This document shows, one piece after another, positions 54,401 to 64,000 of a DNA stretch of 64,000 bases. The DNA comes from Blattamonas nauphoetae (lineage: Eukaryota; Preaxostyla; Oxymonadida), in contig JARBJD010000283.1 in the NCBI GenBank assembly GCA_033064195.1, positions 1 through 64,000 on the forward strand. The letters are read 5' to 3'. Each line of letters begins with the position of its first letter. Within the stretch, counting starts at the first letter, position 1. A model generated the notes under the pieces. It had not been told where the DNA came from. It saw only the letters and a list, made by a program, of their open reading frames with translations, and did no database searches. Position numbers and translations under genes: made by a program.

Positions 54401-55802
54401 GAGGGAGCATCGGAATGGTTGGATTGTGTTGGAAGATGAGTCTGTGTTCTTCGTTCCGATTCTGTCGCGGAACGAGAAGGGAGCCGAACGAGACAAGGTT
54501 GGGAAGGAGTTTCGGTTGAGTGTGACGGGCGAGTTTCTGATTCCGTGTGGATTGTGGTTGGAAGTGTTCTCGATTTGGGAGAAGAAAGAACACTCGACTC
54601 TACCGATCGCTCTCTCCGAATCCAACACTGTGGACTGGGCAGAAACATCGCTCGTGGTGAGATTGACTGATGCCGAGTTGAACTCGCTCGAATCGAAAAT
54701 GGAGTGGCGAGCTCGCTTGGTGTTTGGAGGAGGATTTCGAACACCGAATTCAGTTTTGGTGAAGATGAGCTCAGCGGACGAAAGAAAAGCGCAGTTTTCG
54801 ATTCACAAAGTGTGGATTCTTCCGCTGATCATCGCATCGAGTGTGGGTCTGGTGTTGTTGATGGGTGTGTTGTTTGTGATTGTTCTCTGTCGACGTCACA
54901 AGAAGAAGAAGGAAAATGAGAAGAAAGTGGAATTGAACGAGATGGACGAGGCAGCGTTGATTTTGAAGATGGAAGTGCGTGAGGAGTTGAGAGGAGAGGA
55001 GGGGTTCTCGTCGGCAAACATGGTGAAGATTGGGGAGAACTCGATTGTTGGAGACGAGTCGAATGGAATGGAGGAGAAGGGGATTCGGAAGGGAGAGAGT
55101 GAGGTTGTGGAAACACGACGAGTGATTCGGTTTGGCGAGGACAAAGAAACGACGATTGTGTTCCGAAACGACACGCTGTTCAACCGTCTGCACAAGGTCG
55201 GAGGAGAGAGGGGAAGGATGAGGAAAGAGGAGAAGGAGAAGATTGCGCGAGAACTGGTGCGTCTGGTGAACTCGATGCGAAAGAACTTGGACAACCTCGG
55301 GGCTCTGACTCGGATCTCGCCCCACACGATCCTGCTGGACAGGGACAACACGGTTATGCTTGAGACGCGGGAGGGAGCGGGAGTCGGGGAAGGGACTGAG
55401 AGGAACCAAAACGAGAATGAGATGTGTTTTTTTCGGTTTGAGCCGCTGTGCGATGGACACGAGGGAAAGCGATGGCAAGCACCGGAGCTGAGGGAGAATG
55501 GTGGGATTGATGTGGAGAAGGCGGCAGTGTTCAGCCTGGGCCTGGTGTTTTGGGAGATGGAGACAGAGACAGTTCCGTTCTGCGAGGTGGACAGCACAAA
55601 CGCACAGCGGCTGCTGGGACTGGGATTTGGGCCTTCGACAGAGCGTGGAGTGATGGACTCGATGGGGCAGCTTGTGGAGAAGTGCCTGTGTCTGAAAGTG
55701 GAATCGCGGATTGGGCTGAACGAGTTGGTGGAAGCGCTGGACTCGACAACGCTTTTCTCGGACACAGCCACTCTGATGGGCGAGGACCCACTTGCGATGT
55801 GA
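48471..55802 (+). CDS. Giant surface protein: beta-helix and Ig-like repeats, one TM, kinase-like tail
   Basis: 2443 residues in one uninterrupted exon. A signal peptide (MLVFILTHFTLFVLSC) opens it. Residues of about 60-540 form right-handed beta-helix (pectate-lyase or Pmp-like) repeats with GGAI and CxFxxCS motifs. About 650-1760 is a chain of roughly eleven Ig/IPT-like repeats of about 100 residues, each opening near a short PPxIxSI-type strand and ending in a V.F..P motif. About 1770-2090 is a second beta-helix. One TM segment lies at about 2118-2141 (IIASSVGLVLLMGVLFVIVL) and is followed by RRHKKKK. The cytosolic tail (about 2230-2430) is kinase-like: HTILLDRDNTVML, RWQAPEL and VFSLGLVFWEM, but the HRD and DFG motifs and the Asp of subdomain IX are absent, so it is probably a pseudokinase. 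It likely acts as an adhesin or sensor. Confidence 0.85.
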   Translation: MLVFILTHFTLFVLSCPHPSSSLTTPSASRQPLSPLAAVLQLSPNAELRLNRPIFLPRGGFHTQNLEVDSLTLSLMGNSTSLHPTQQTRLDEVYGKSVVKEETLFRVTNSTVNLIELSLVVVEWDGSVASLSSSTASVESCKIESNIDNCAFLLVDSDFGGSSIVFRSCRHSSTSNYLRPLVGSSRSSRMERENLKSQKRSNRVDGRWSHTIVGFGMDLNSCELIGGTGPLFSMDGDSTIVVLAQTRMRNMTASSRSSPHLTTPSMQNIVGCEVTESTNHLSGTCVQTEQSGGSLLCSNTTFSSCLTSLTPSTGPPTFTLQHFSTPTTLTSSAALQNFTRCTFIDCSTSAVGGAISSVSKDTSLSISESSFLRCSAPINTLNGGAIYYRPAVSSNSFIVASSTFMRCSSYAGGSFYGSNCFDVSISNCFFHLSSSSLCGGAIDISYRSAPILFTNSVFSECSTGTNGGAIHVNERNPISLKSLLFRKCETLNNGHGHDLSLYNTGSSVLPSSNFDSCESTSKTPNTYLSLNSAACSLIPKTKNTVDLEWMKCSVSTIKDAITLKVSKVISGTMMMLVSNENGYDAFDEHSPPAAPRLLSFPFASSDESTITVGIRDTEVLQERSTYSVLSAAIYDSDVMVGSTSFVTPSIPRIHSISCRIGSGVDHGWVKMVGQRLVSGRYSVTLKGVTNFALDMTFEEGEGIQESTEMLIKLFGEGSKLKLGDDYEVESVTQKDTSTQIRLDPSTITLTIPTAPAITKVGSIEFTDSTKKVVSIELIGHFLSSSPLVVTLQHTTLLTKVNVTMVASNSENGKAEGVVFGSEGKEVELLFGGKYEIVGGRDSSNSAILFSAGLFVDVPKEPARVMSMKGDADGVNWVVITVTGFGLSEGVEYELKLDGTDLSDELVKHSAIVKVRGGLSGSEIVWRAELYPLDATNPNQLRFGYCYCVEGQGGLVVEDGVSFSTPFEKARIEGVSGVVLSGDRTRAIVTFSGRAFEGSMGKGRVSKEDVTWDSLSGLVIVDRTTCKGEFSAGLVESERELEYKSEYKVVGVDGGNYVVEEDVKVVIPAAPIVKSALASITPSTNHHFTVSLTGENLPESGEFTAQFEGVTETVPITFSSRVGSTSSAIDLKTGSEFEFASTYELVALWNEETGEHILCNGVTMTTPDPPLLVKISNEVLSSEALVCVKVTLTVSGMTAEKYTLEVCDVADSSNRRIELSVEFVSTGETSVVVEFEVYGSSKVGYGKTYKVVGMWSSKVRAVVGEGVEFTIPSSPVRIESAKCDLFGSKTDATITLFGVGFPGGTDFWIGIQEWDEKTTAGVGSVIRLDGKISGIGNQSSCVVMGSVFGVVDPELKYETRFVIVSLEMVDTESFVNENVGFSVPAGPPRLTSLSLLSYSKDEKIAVFSAGSSDTSPNEQFVVSVTSDTPPLSHNITLTFPTASNGEGRGILFAGEGETADLEYGVLYRVTGVKDTLDNVIPFVPGLSFETMEEPTRLTRIIAPLSFSADQTRLLIGVTGRRLDTSKEYVVEMTDSADSSSASNVTMNHTLDGWRVSAVVFGESVDLTPTHSYCVSGFFESGSSTSLFFESISFIVPEPPTITAITAHFSSEMNTSVIVEVEGKHLPTDSSYIIHLKQTSITLPLTFSSDATGETEPISLIRSGGLWFNELFEVEKIALKSEPAVQIPFVACSFGPFSSPTDLTIFADSTGSTDELSFGSASDPAKSVGLVFSVLEELRVRKARVCVMVSAEMEIGLDVSSMRLELRNDVIPHPTLRLRPSRVVEGMVRGTGTLEMESLTIEGSDEWKERGVSLVWMSGGFVEMKDVIVKWIESSSPLLSLSSLSLALFSDISFRSEGLSVFARVSNTSNMTLKSCSLTGSSSSPPSASTVSHTRNEGLCSWSGGVIELLDTDLDVISCQFEHLRQGGISMRNGRVEIHSSSFAKNVAGESEFPSVGQNIVCRGSGSVVIESLSGGDGTREHRNGWIVLEDESVFFVPILSRNEKGAERDKVGKEFRLSVTGEFLIPCGLWLEVFSIWEKKEHSTLPIALSESNTVDWAETSLVVRLTDAELNSLESKMEWRARLVFGGGFRTPNSVLVKMSSADERKAQFSIHKVWILPLIIASSVGLVLLMGVLFVIVLCRRHKKKKENEKKVELNEMDEAALILKMEVREELRGEEGFSSANMVKIGENSIVGDESNGMEEKGIRKGESEVVETRRVIRFGEDKETTIVFRNDTLFNRLHKVGGERGRMRKEEKEKIARELVRLVNSMRKNLDNLGALTRISPHTILLDRDNTVMLETREGAGVGEGTERNQNENEMCFFRFEPLCDGHEGKRWQAPELRENGGIDVEKAAVFSLGLVFWEMETETVPFCEVDSTNAQRLLGLGFGPSTERGVMDSMGQLVEKCLCLKVESRIGLNELVEALDSTTLFSDTATLMGEDPLAM

Positions 55803-56339
55803 TTGGAGGCGTCTTGATTCGTTTCGTCGTTCTTTTTCCACATTTTGAGATTACACATTTGCTGTCTCGTATCGTTTCTGTTTCGTGTCATTTGTCACTC
55901 CATCATGAATCTTCGTTTTCTTCTCACCACTTGTCGTTCTGTGGTCGTCGAGTGAGATTTCAATGCACATCATTCATTTCATCTGTTTTTGGAGATTCAA
56001 GCTCTTGCTCTCTCGGGGACAGATTGGTTCTTTTTCTTACATAAAATCTTCTTTTCTATTCGTATTCACTAGATTTTCTGTCAAAACGGAGAACGATGAA
56101 CAATGTTGAAATGATTCCGAAAAACACAATTGTGAAGTGATAGTGTTAGGGAATCATCATCTTCAAGGATCGATCACCATAATTTTTTTTATTCAGAAAC
56201 CGTGATTGTTTTCAGAAATCAAGATGAAATGATCTTTCTTAAACGAAGATAACTCAAGATTGAAAGAAGAAGAAAGTCGAATGGTTGTGAAAATCAAGAT
56301 TTAAAGAAGAAAATCAAATGGTTGATAAAAGTAAGATTT
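55803..56339. other. Intergenic between convergent genes
   Basis: 537 bases hold the 3' ends of the surface protein gene and the ABCC gene. No additional gene is seen; AAAGAAGAAA-type repeats lie near 56260-56320. Confidence 0.6.
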
Positions 56340-59300
56340 TCATTGGTTCAATGATTCCAGCAAGCTGTTGAATGCGGAATTTGGATTCGCTTTCAAGTTT
56401 TGTGGAGTGTCATATTCGGAAATCTCACCCTGGTCCATAACCAAGATTCTGTCGGAGTCTAGAATCGTATTCAATCTGTGTGCAATGACAATGACAGTTA
56501 TTCCATTGAATTGCTCTCTGATTGTTGTTTGGATTTTGGCATCTGTTTCTGCGTCCACATTGGCTGTTGCTTCGTCCATCACCACCACACGACAATTGTT
56601 CAGCATGGCCCTGCCAAAACACAACAATTGTCTCTGTCCAGCTGAGAAGTTGCTTCCTCCCTCAGCTACTTGTGAATCCAATCCCAGTGGTAATTCTGCA
56701 ATCGCATCTCTCATCTCAATCATCTCCAAAACTTCCCAAATACGATCGTCGCTGGCCTTCCCTTCAATGTCCAAGTTGTATCGAATTGTCCCCGTGAATA
56801 GTGTTGGATCCTGTGGAATGATGGCAACAGACTTCCTGACTCGATGAATGTCAAGCTTCGAAATGTCGACTCCGTCAATCAGAATTCGGCCACTATTTGG
56901 TTCTTTAGTAAGATCAGGATCAACCAAAAAGCCTGTTTCTGGATCAATAATCTTTGGAGCATGTTTCGGTTCAAGTTCAACCAGCCGGAAAAGAGCGAAA
57001 AGAAGCGATGACTTCCCAGCTCCTGTCCTTCCACAAACACCAATCTTCTCTCCTCCATTGATTTCGAAGTTCACGCCTTTCAACACAAACGGAAGGCCTG
57101 GTCGATATTTAAAGCGGACTTGATCAAACGTCACATCTCCTCGTTCTGGCCAGCTTTCGGGCACTTCCAGTTCGTGTCCTTGTGCTTCCTGTGGCAGATT
57201 CGATGAGTAATGGTTCACCCGTTCAAAACCTGTCATTTTTGATTCCAAATCGACATTCTGTTGGATAAGCGTGATTGCCATGTTGGCGAACGTCATGCTC
57301 GACATGATTGCAACTGACAGTTTGGAAGCATCCATGAAGAACCATCCAATCAGCACGACTCCCGTTGTGAGGAGGGAGGAGATGAATGAGGAGTACATTG
57401 TGGCAGATTTCATGCTCACGCGAAAGAGAATGAAGGGAACTGAAAGCTCGTCGTTTGCTTTGTAGAATCTCTCCTTCCACTCATCCTCCTTTCCATAACT
57501 CCGGATTGTGGTCAATCCTGCCCCAGTAACCGTCTCTGCGAAGATGGACAACACTGGAGAGCGTGCGATGGCTTCTAAACGCATCAGATTTCGACTCACC
57601 CGAGAATAGAACACAAGGACGAGGTAGTACAGGAAGAGCACTGGGATTCCGATTGCGAGGAACCAAACTGTGTTCACAGCCACGATCACGATCTGTCCGA
57701 TCAGGTTGATCCAAAGAGCCAGGACTTGAAACACACGAGCGACGAGGAATTGGTCGACAAGAGGGATGTCGCCTGTGAATCTGTTCAGAATACGTCCCAT
57801 GGGTGTTGTGTCGAAAAATGAAACTGGACACTTCATCACACTGTCCAGCAATCTGTCGTGATTGATCCGAGCTGCTCGTCCTGCTCCTGCACACGCAAAG
57901 AAGGTTCGGACGAACAGGATCGCAAAAATACCAATTGTGATGAACCCAAAAATCCCAACCTTCCACCAGAACGTGAGTGATGGGAAAGCAGTCGTTGATC
58001 CGATAATCCCCAACCACCAAGTGGAGACGGGAATCGCAGCCTCAGCAAGGATGATGATAACAAGGAACAGAATGGCGAGTGGAGCAGGCAGGAGTGTTGC
58101 GATGTATTTGGCGTAAGATGAGAGCTTCACGGATCCTGTCTCCTGTTCCTCTTCTGTCAGGATCTTCATTCCATTGCCATCTGATTTCTTTGCTCCATCC
58201 TTTTCGTCAGCCTTGCCCTTCTTTTCTCCGTTTTTCTCCGCTTTGTTGAGTGGTTTGCTGGTTTTGATGAAAAATTCGTCGAAGTCGATGCCCTGTTCTC
58301 GGATGTCTTCGTATGTGCCTTGTGCTGTGATTCTCCCATTATCAATAACCACCACATTGTCTGCTCTTTCCAGAAATTGGAGCTGGTTGGTCATCAAAAT
58401 CACTGTCTTCCCTTTCAACACTCCACAAATACATTCGTCCATCAGAACTCGCCCAACATGTGCATCAACAGCCGAAAGAGGGTCGTCCAGAATGACAATG
58501 TCTTTGTTTGAGTATACCGCTCTTGCCAGCTGGATTCTCGCTTTCTGTCCTCCACTCATATTCACCCCCTTCTCTCCAATCGCTGTCTGGTCGCCAGCCG
58601 AAAATTGTTGAAAGTCTGCCTGGAGAGCACACACACGAACTGTCTCGTCGTATCTATCTTTGTCGAAAGGAGCGCCGAAGGTGATGTTGCCTCGGACTGT
58701 GTCATTGATGATCCAAGGCACTTGTGGGCAGTACGTGCACGACCCATCCATTCTGACACTCCCTGCTGTTCGTTCGATGTCTCCGACGATGGCCGAGCCA
58801 ATTGACGATTTGCCACTTCCCACTTCTCCCACAATCATTGTCAGTGACCCTTTTGGGATGGTCAGGTTGATGTCGAGAAGTGTTGGACCGTTGGATCTGG
58901 ATCGGGAGCTGAGTGAGGAAGATGGGCGTGAGGGTGATGGAGAGTAGGATGGAGTGACTGCTGGATTGATCGTGGGTGAGGATGGGACTTCTTGGTTGTT
59001 TGAGTCGTTTGTGTCTTTCTGAGCCGGTGCATCTTGGAACACTTCCGACTTTTGCTCTTTTTGATATTCTGCTGGCGAAGTGTTGGGCGATTTCAACGTC
59101 TGAGCGGACTCAACTTGGACAAGATTTGTTGTTCTCTCCTTTTCAGGATCAGGATTCGATTGGGAATCCATTGCTGCCATCTTCTTGTTCTCCTTTTTCC
59201 TTCTCTCTGCTTCCTTCTTCGCTCTGGTGACCTCTGCTCCAGTCAGAGGCACAGGAGGTGCTGCTCCCCACTGAAACTCTCCTCCGACAATCTCCAGCGC

Positions 59301-60937
59301 GTTCTTCTCATCCATCGTCTTCCCTCCTTGAGCTGCATCTGTCACCTCCAGTTCTGGGAGCCACAAAAACTGAGAAATTCGCTGAGTGTTGATCCGAACG
59401 TTGTTGGCTGCTTCGATGAACATTGGGAGTTGAGTGGTTGGGGCTGTCATCATTGTGATGTACGAAAGCATCGGCATGACGACTGTCGCGAAGTTTGTCG
59501 CGTCTGAAGAGAACACCGCGCAATACACAGAGAATGTTGACAACTGCACAATGTTTGGAGTGATTCGCATGATTGCTGAACCTGTCTGCATCAGAAACTG
59601 TTGATGTTGGACCGCTTTGATCTGCCCCTTCCGAGATTGGTTGATTGTCGCCTTGAACACTTCTTCCAATCCTGTGTATTTGACAACTCTGATGCCCTGG
59701 AGTGTCTCGTTTGTGATTCTGTTCCGACTGTCGTTGAACGCCATGTACAACTTGACGTATGTCATCATTTTGCTGATCAACATTGTGCTGGGGATGAGCA
59801 TGAGGAGCGAGACAGCCAGTGGGATCACAACGACCCATTTGAAATCGATCACAATGAACACCAGAGGAACGATAAAGTTCGCAGGAAGTGTGAACAACAT
59901 GATGAACATCTGGATCTGCTCCGCGACAATCCTGGAATCCGTTGAAACGAGTGACAAGATTCGTCCAGTGTCAGCCGAGCCTGCCGAAGACAAATTCTTG
60001 ATCCGAAACACTTTGTCATAGATCACTCCCACCATCGCCGATCGAATCCGAGCTGCGAAGTGAAAGATGAGTCGGAAGCCGTTGGAGTCGAGGAGGGCTG
60101 TGACAGCAGGAGAGAGAAGGAGCCAAATCGCATCCAGGTAGGGAAATTTGTTGCTGCCTTCACTTCCTCCTGTGCTGCTGTGCAGTGCCTTTGCCACAAT
60201 CGCCGCGAGAAGTCGTTTTGACATGAAAGGTTGCATGACACTGAGCGCAGTGCTGAACAACGAATAGTGGGAGTTGGTGAAGAGAGAGGAGAAGAGTTAG
60301 ATTGAAGATGAGACAGACCTGACAAGAAGGAGGCCGACTCCAACTGGAATGGTGTAAGATGATTGAGATGTGAACAACATCGACAGAAGATTTGGGAATT
60401 TTGGAGGTTTTTCTTTGATTCTGACAACATGAGAAGAGACAATACCCAAAAAACACAGAACTTGGATGAAAAGCAGAAAATCACAAACCCATTGTCCTCC
60501 TCTCTCCTTCTCTCGAAATCTTTCTTCTTCTGATCGTATTCTCTGAATCCCTGTCGATATTTGGGCATTAGTCTCTCTGTTGCCGGTCTGGCAGCATCAA
60601 ACGAATGCACTCTCCACATGTCTCTGTCAGTGATTGGATGACACATGCACAAATATTGAAACATAAAGCAGAAGAAAAGGTTTGCGAGGCAACAATGTTC
60701 TTCTTCCCCATTGGGCATTCTTTTGATCTCTTCTGGTTCTTTCGTTGAATGATCCTCAGAGTGATCACTGGAATTTGTGGGTAAATCGACTTGTTCTGTT
60801 GTTGGCCCTGCATTGCCAGTTGAATTTGGATTGGTCTGGTTATGAACGTTGGATGTTTGTTCGTTTGCATCCATTGCTTTATTTTGGAATTGTTGTTGAG
60901 ACTGATCTGATGATGAAGACTCAGAAACGAAATTCAT
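56340..60937 (-). CDS. ABC transporter, subfamily C (MRP-type), two introns
   Basis: Exons are 60937-60489, 60420-60319 and 60252-56340, with GT-AG introns of 68 and 66 nt, giving 1487 residues. Splicing replaces the ATG at 60258-60260, which lies in the second intron, and adds an N-terminal region (MNFVSESSSSD, then DRDMWRVHSFD, a linker typical of ABCC). TMD1 precedes NBD1 (Walker A GEVGSGKSS near 664, signature NMSGGQKARI near 749, Walker B IVILDDPLSAVD). TMD2 precedes NBD2 (GRTGAGKSS near 1261, FSAGQRQLL near 1389, VVVMDEATANVD near 1410). NBD1 has the ABCC-type Asp after Walker B, and NBD2 has the catalytic Glu. A long Ser/Pro-rich insert lies before NBD1. It probably exports anionic conjugates across a membrane. 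Confidence 0.93.
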
Positions 60938-61322
60938 GATTTTTTACCGCCCTTAACAAAGTCTAAGTTCCCGGCCCCGATGATTCCTTTTCCACAAACA
61001 ATTTCGGGATTTTCTGGAAATGTGTAAGAAGACATTTTGAAACAGTCACAGATCTCATGACAGGAGGAAGTACCTCCGAAGCATCCCGGGTCTTGTTTTG
61101 TGTATAGTGGGTTTTCATCAAATCTCAGTCTTTTACATTCATCCTGAATTCGCATTTGTACGCACACATCTGGAATATTGTGACAGTGTAAAGATGATTT
61201 CTTCCTTTTGGTCAGTATTATCCACAAAAATCTCCAAGATACTCTGATCATCCCCCAAGATCTTTCTTCTGAGTCTCTGACTCTCCGCTCGACTGTTCGA
61301 TCCTGGCGATAGTTCATTTGCG
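60938..61322. promoter_or_regulatory. Divergent intergenic region
   Basis: 385 bases between the start codons of the ABCC gene (minus) and the OSCA-like gene (plus). It must hold both promoters. No element stands out by eye. Confidence 0.4.
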
Positions 61323-64000
61323 ATGGATTGTCAGTCTCATTCCCAAACTCCGTCGCCAGCCCATTCTGACACTGACGTTGGGGAGTTTGACCAAATAAAC
61401 TTATCATTGCCTTCCGTGTCTCAAAGGATGCCTTTTGTCCTGCCCAGTTCGCCTTTATTTCAACATCCCGTGGATCTTGGTCATCCTGATCTCCATGGAA
61501 TGTCTTTCTTCCGACCTGGTTCACCTTTATTTCAACATTCTGTGGATATCGATAATCCTGACCTATACATATCGGCAACTGCTTCTCAACAGCCTTTTCA
61601 TGGTCAGACTCCCTCTTTACACCATTTTCAGTCTCATTCACCAGGATCATCTCCTCCCACCCCAATACAATCACCTTTTTTCCCACGTTTCTCCAATTCA
61701 ACACACCCACAACCAAAATCTAGCCAAACTCCAATCAGAATCGGCTTGAGACACGTCATCCTCAGTGACGGGTCTGTCATCTATCCCATAAATGGCTTCG
61801 TCTCCTTCCATTTCGCCCATAAAAACCTCGAAGTCAAGTTTGGAATCCCAAAGCCGCAGGACTCTCAAAGTCAGAGTTTTCAAACTGAAACACAACCTCC
61901 TTCACCAAAAGACAATCTTCAGACGACTTCAGAGACGCCATCCAGGAAAGAATTGAAGCATTACAAGGTTTGTGTCATTCTTTCTGAACTCACTTCGTTC
62001 AGCTTCTGTTCCGAAGTCACATTGTGGAAACATGCCGAGCGATTCATGTTGATCGGAATAGCAAAATCGAACGAGATTTCTGGTTTTCTGATCTTCAGAC
62101 TCGGCGTCGTGGAAAAAAGGATGAACAAGCACTTGTTGAATTTGAGAAATCATCGTGTGCACATTATCACCTTCTCTTTATTTATTATTGACACTTAGTT
62201 CAATGACATCGCGTAAAACAGATATCTACATCGCATTGATCCCATCAAAGCGTGTGGATATCCAAGAAGTCACTCCGAATCCGCGGACAAGTGACAAAAC
62301 TGTTCAGACCAATCTTGAACGTATTCCTCCATTCAATCGCCCGGGATTTGCTGAAAAATTCATTTTTCGGGTCGACGAGGAATTTTCTCGTGTGCAGAAT
62401 TCACTTTCAAGGTTGTTCGGGACAAAATCCGAAAACTCTGAGTTATAACTCAGAAACCCTTGCGTTTTTTCGTTTAGGACCTATACGACAAGTTTTTGCC
62501 TCAATTTTTTTTGTTGAAATGAGTCTTGGTTCATCCAGGAATTTGAATTTTGAAATCACAAAGATTCTTATGGATTTGCGATCCCAATGCCAATTGAACG
62601 AACATGGTGGGAAAAACTTCAAGTATATCCATGATTCATAATGAACCTTCTCATTTTTTTGTTTTCATTCAGATATCCCGAAAATATAAGGACCAATCAA
62701 GGATTATTCATCAAATTCGTTTTAGCAAGCATGGGAAACGATCATTCTGGCGTATGTTGATGGTTCTGTGTTTTTGATCCTTTTTCTGACTGATTTTCAT
62801 CGATTTTTCTTCGTTCATTCATTTTCCTGATCTTTCGGTTCACTCTCTTTGTCATTCCTGCCATCCTCATCTCCCTCAGAAATCATTAACAGTGATATCG
62901 AAACTCTCGGCCTTGGCCCTGGACTTGTCCTATACTTCAAACTTGAGGTCTTCTCTTCACATTCTCTTCTTTTAAGTCTCTTTCAATACTCATGACTTCT
63001 TTATTCATATTATATTCTTCAAATTGACTGTTATTTCGTCTTTTTCACTTATTTTTAGAGATATCTCGCGATTCTTTTCTTGTTTCTCTCGATTGCATCC
63101 GTAATTAGTACGGTCCTGTACGTTTTTGCATATCCTGGTTGGCGCGGCTTCAACGATTTTCTAACATGGACCTCCCTTGGAAACAGTGTCCGAGCATATT
63201 GGGAAGGGCAATATGACATTGTTTATCAAACGTATTCAATTCAATTTTCAAATCAGCCACTCTCAAACATTTCTTCACATATTTTCTGGCAATGGCTGTT
63301 GCTCTCTCCTCAACTCCTCTTTAGATTAATGATAATTCCTGAGTTACTCTTCTGCGTGATCTTTTGTATTGGGATATACTACCTGAAGCCGAGACTCAAA
63401 GCCAAAGAAGAAGAAGTTGATGATGGATACCTCAGTGTTGGTGATTATTCTGTGTTTGTTCAACACATTCCTGATGATATTAAAGAAGCATCTGTTGTAT
63501 GATCTCTTCTTTTCTCCACCTTTAATTTGTTCTTTCTCGATCCATCCATCAATCCAAGATTGCAGACCATTTTAGCCAATATGGTGAGATATATTCGGTT
63601 TTGCTCTGCTACAATGTGAACAAATTCGCTTCAAACCAAAAAGAAATTGACAATTCATGCTTAATGGTATACCCAGCATTCTTCATCGTTTTTGTAGTAT
63701 TATGACGCTTCTGTCGCTGATACTGCTGTCAAAGAAGAAGACTTAATGATGAAACATGACTTATATGTCTCTCCTCAGCAACGAATGGTTTTTATCTTCT
63801 CTATCCAAACATTCAAACTTTAGATCGACTTTACACAAGTTTATCCTGACCAAGGATGCTGTGTTTCTCCCCTTCTCCGAACTTTGGGAATTCGGAAAGA
63901 TAGAAGTTGAATTTCTTATATTCTTTCAGTATTTCTCATCTACCACCACAGTCTATCATTTCAAGCACTTGAAAGATCTCGGTGAACAGAGATTGAAATG
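61323..64000 (+). CDS. OSCA/TMEM63-like membrane protein with disordered N-terminus (partial, multi-exon)
   Basis: The start MDCQSHSQTPSPAHS opens a Ser/Pro/Gln-rich region to about residue 215. Introns at 61968-62002 (35 nt), 62155-62198 (44 nt), 62412-62538 and 62623-62672 keep phase and link HYK to LLFRSHIVE, EFEKSS to SMTSRKTD and NSLSR to NLNFEI. Later exons carry membrane segments (RYLAILFLFLSIASVIST; LLFRLMIIPELLFCVIF) and YSVFVQHIPDDIKEASV, then IADHFSQYGEIYSVLL, like the cytosolic RRM-type domain of OSCA/CSC1 channels. These are tension-gated cation channels. The joins near 62751-62880 and after 63700 are unresolved, and the gene runs off the window end. Confidence 0.55.

Noticed and set aside
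54771-55841. 356-residue minus-strand frame opposite the surface protein
   Set aside because: His/Gln/Leu-rich shadow with no motif; the plus strand encodes the TM segment and kinase-like tail there.
61323-62191. Stand-alone gene ending at TGA 62189-62191
   Set aside because: An in-phase intron at 62155-62198 links it to the next frame; an 11-base gap between two separate genes is unlikely in a spliced eukaryotic region.

Overview
The window looks like nuclear DNA of an anaerobic, gut-dwelling flagellate. It has spliced genes with very short GT-AG introns (33-50 nt), a eukaryotic tRNA-Cys, many DNA transposons and Polinton/Maverick relics. It also has two class I hybrid-cluster protein genes of the kind known in amitochondriate protists, and a giant surface protein that joins beta-helix and Ig-like repeats to a degenerate kinase tail. 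This combination fits an oxymonad (Preaxostyla, for example Blattamonas) best. The assignment is inferred from gene content and was not searched.

Layout. 1-20300: mobile DNA. Two broken Polinton-like copies (A, 1-7560, cut by the window edge; B, about 14900-20300) share a block of fibre, capsid and small genes. Between them lie a tandem dimer of a non-coding unit (S-R, 7705-11560), a third relic with a polymerase-like N-terminal stretch (11565-13165), a hairpin repeat array and a tandem duplication. 20568-23192: a DDE_Tnp_4-type transposon with 83-bp terminal inverted repeats and a MITE nested inside it. 23620-24600: another R repeat and a MULE/SWIM relic. 25547-28928: a Tc1/mariner-type element with an intact-looking transposase and near-identical 920-bp inverted repeats. 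29647-35228: a stack of TA-flanked elements, one of which was hit by a hAT element carrying part of a Kelch-type host gene.

35705-42240: a large imperfect palindrome. Each roughly 3-kb arm carries a complete three-exon hybrid-cluster protein gene. The two genes are transcribed divergently around a 573-bp unique centre. Near-identity covers the genes and the shared upstream region, then falls off just past the stop codons.

42447-64000: ordinary gene territory. It holds tRNA-Cys(GCA), a 355-bp mariner MITE, several small or unrecognised spliced genes, a 740-aa basic protein and the 2443-aa surface receptor-like protein. It ends with an ABCC transporter whose true N-terminus lies two introns upstream of its long reading frame, and, divergent from that, a multi-exon OSCA/TMEM63-like membrane protein that runs off the window end.

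How the genes fit together: hybrid-cluster protein handles nitric oxide or hydroxylamine stress in microaerobic or anaerobic cells, ABCC pumps export conjugates, OSCA-like channels sense membrane tension, and the surface protein probably binds bacteria or food. These are individual host functions; nothing suggests an operon.
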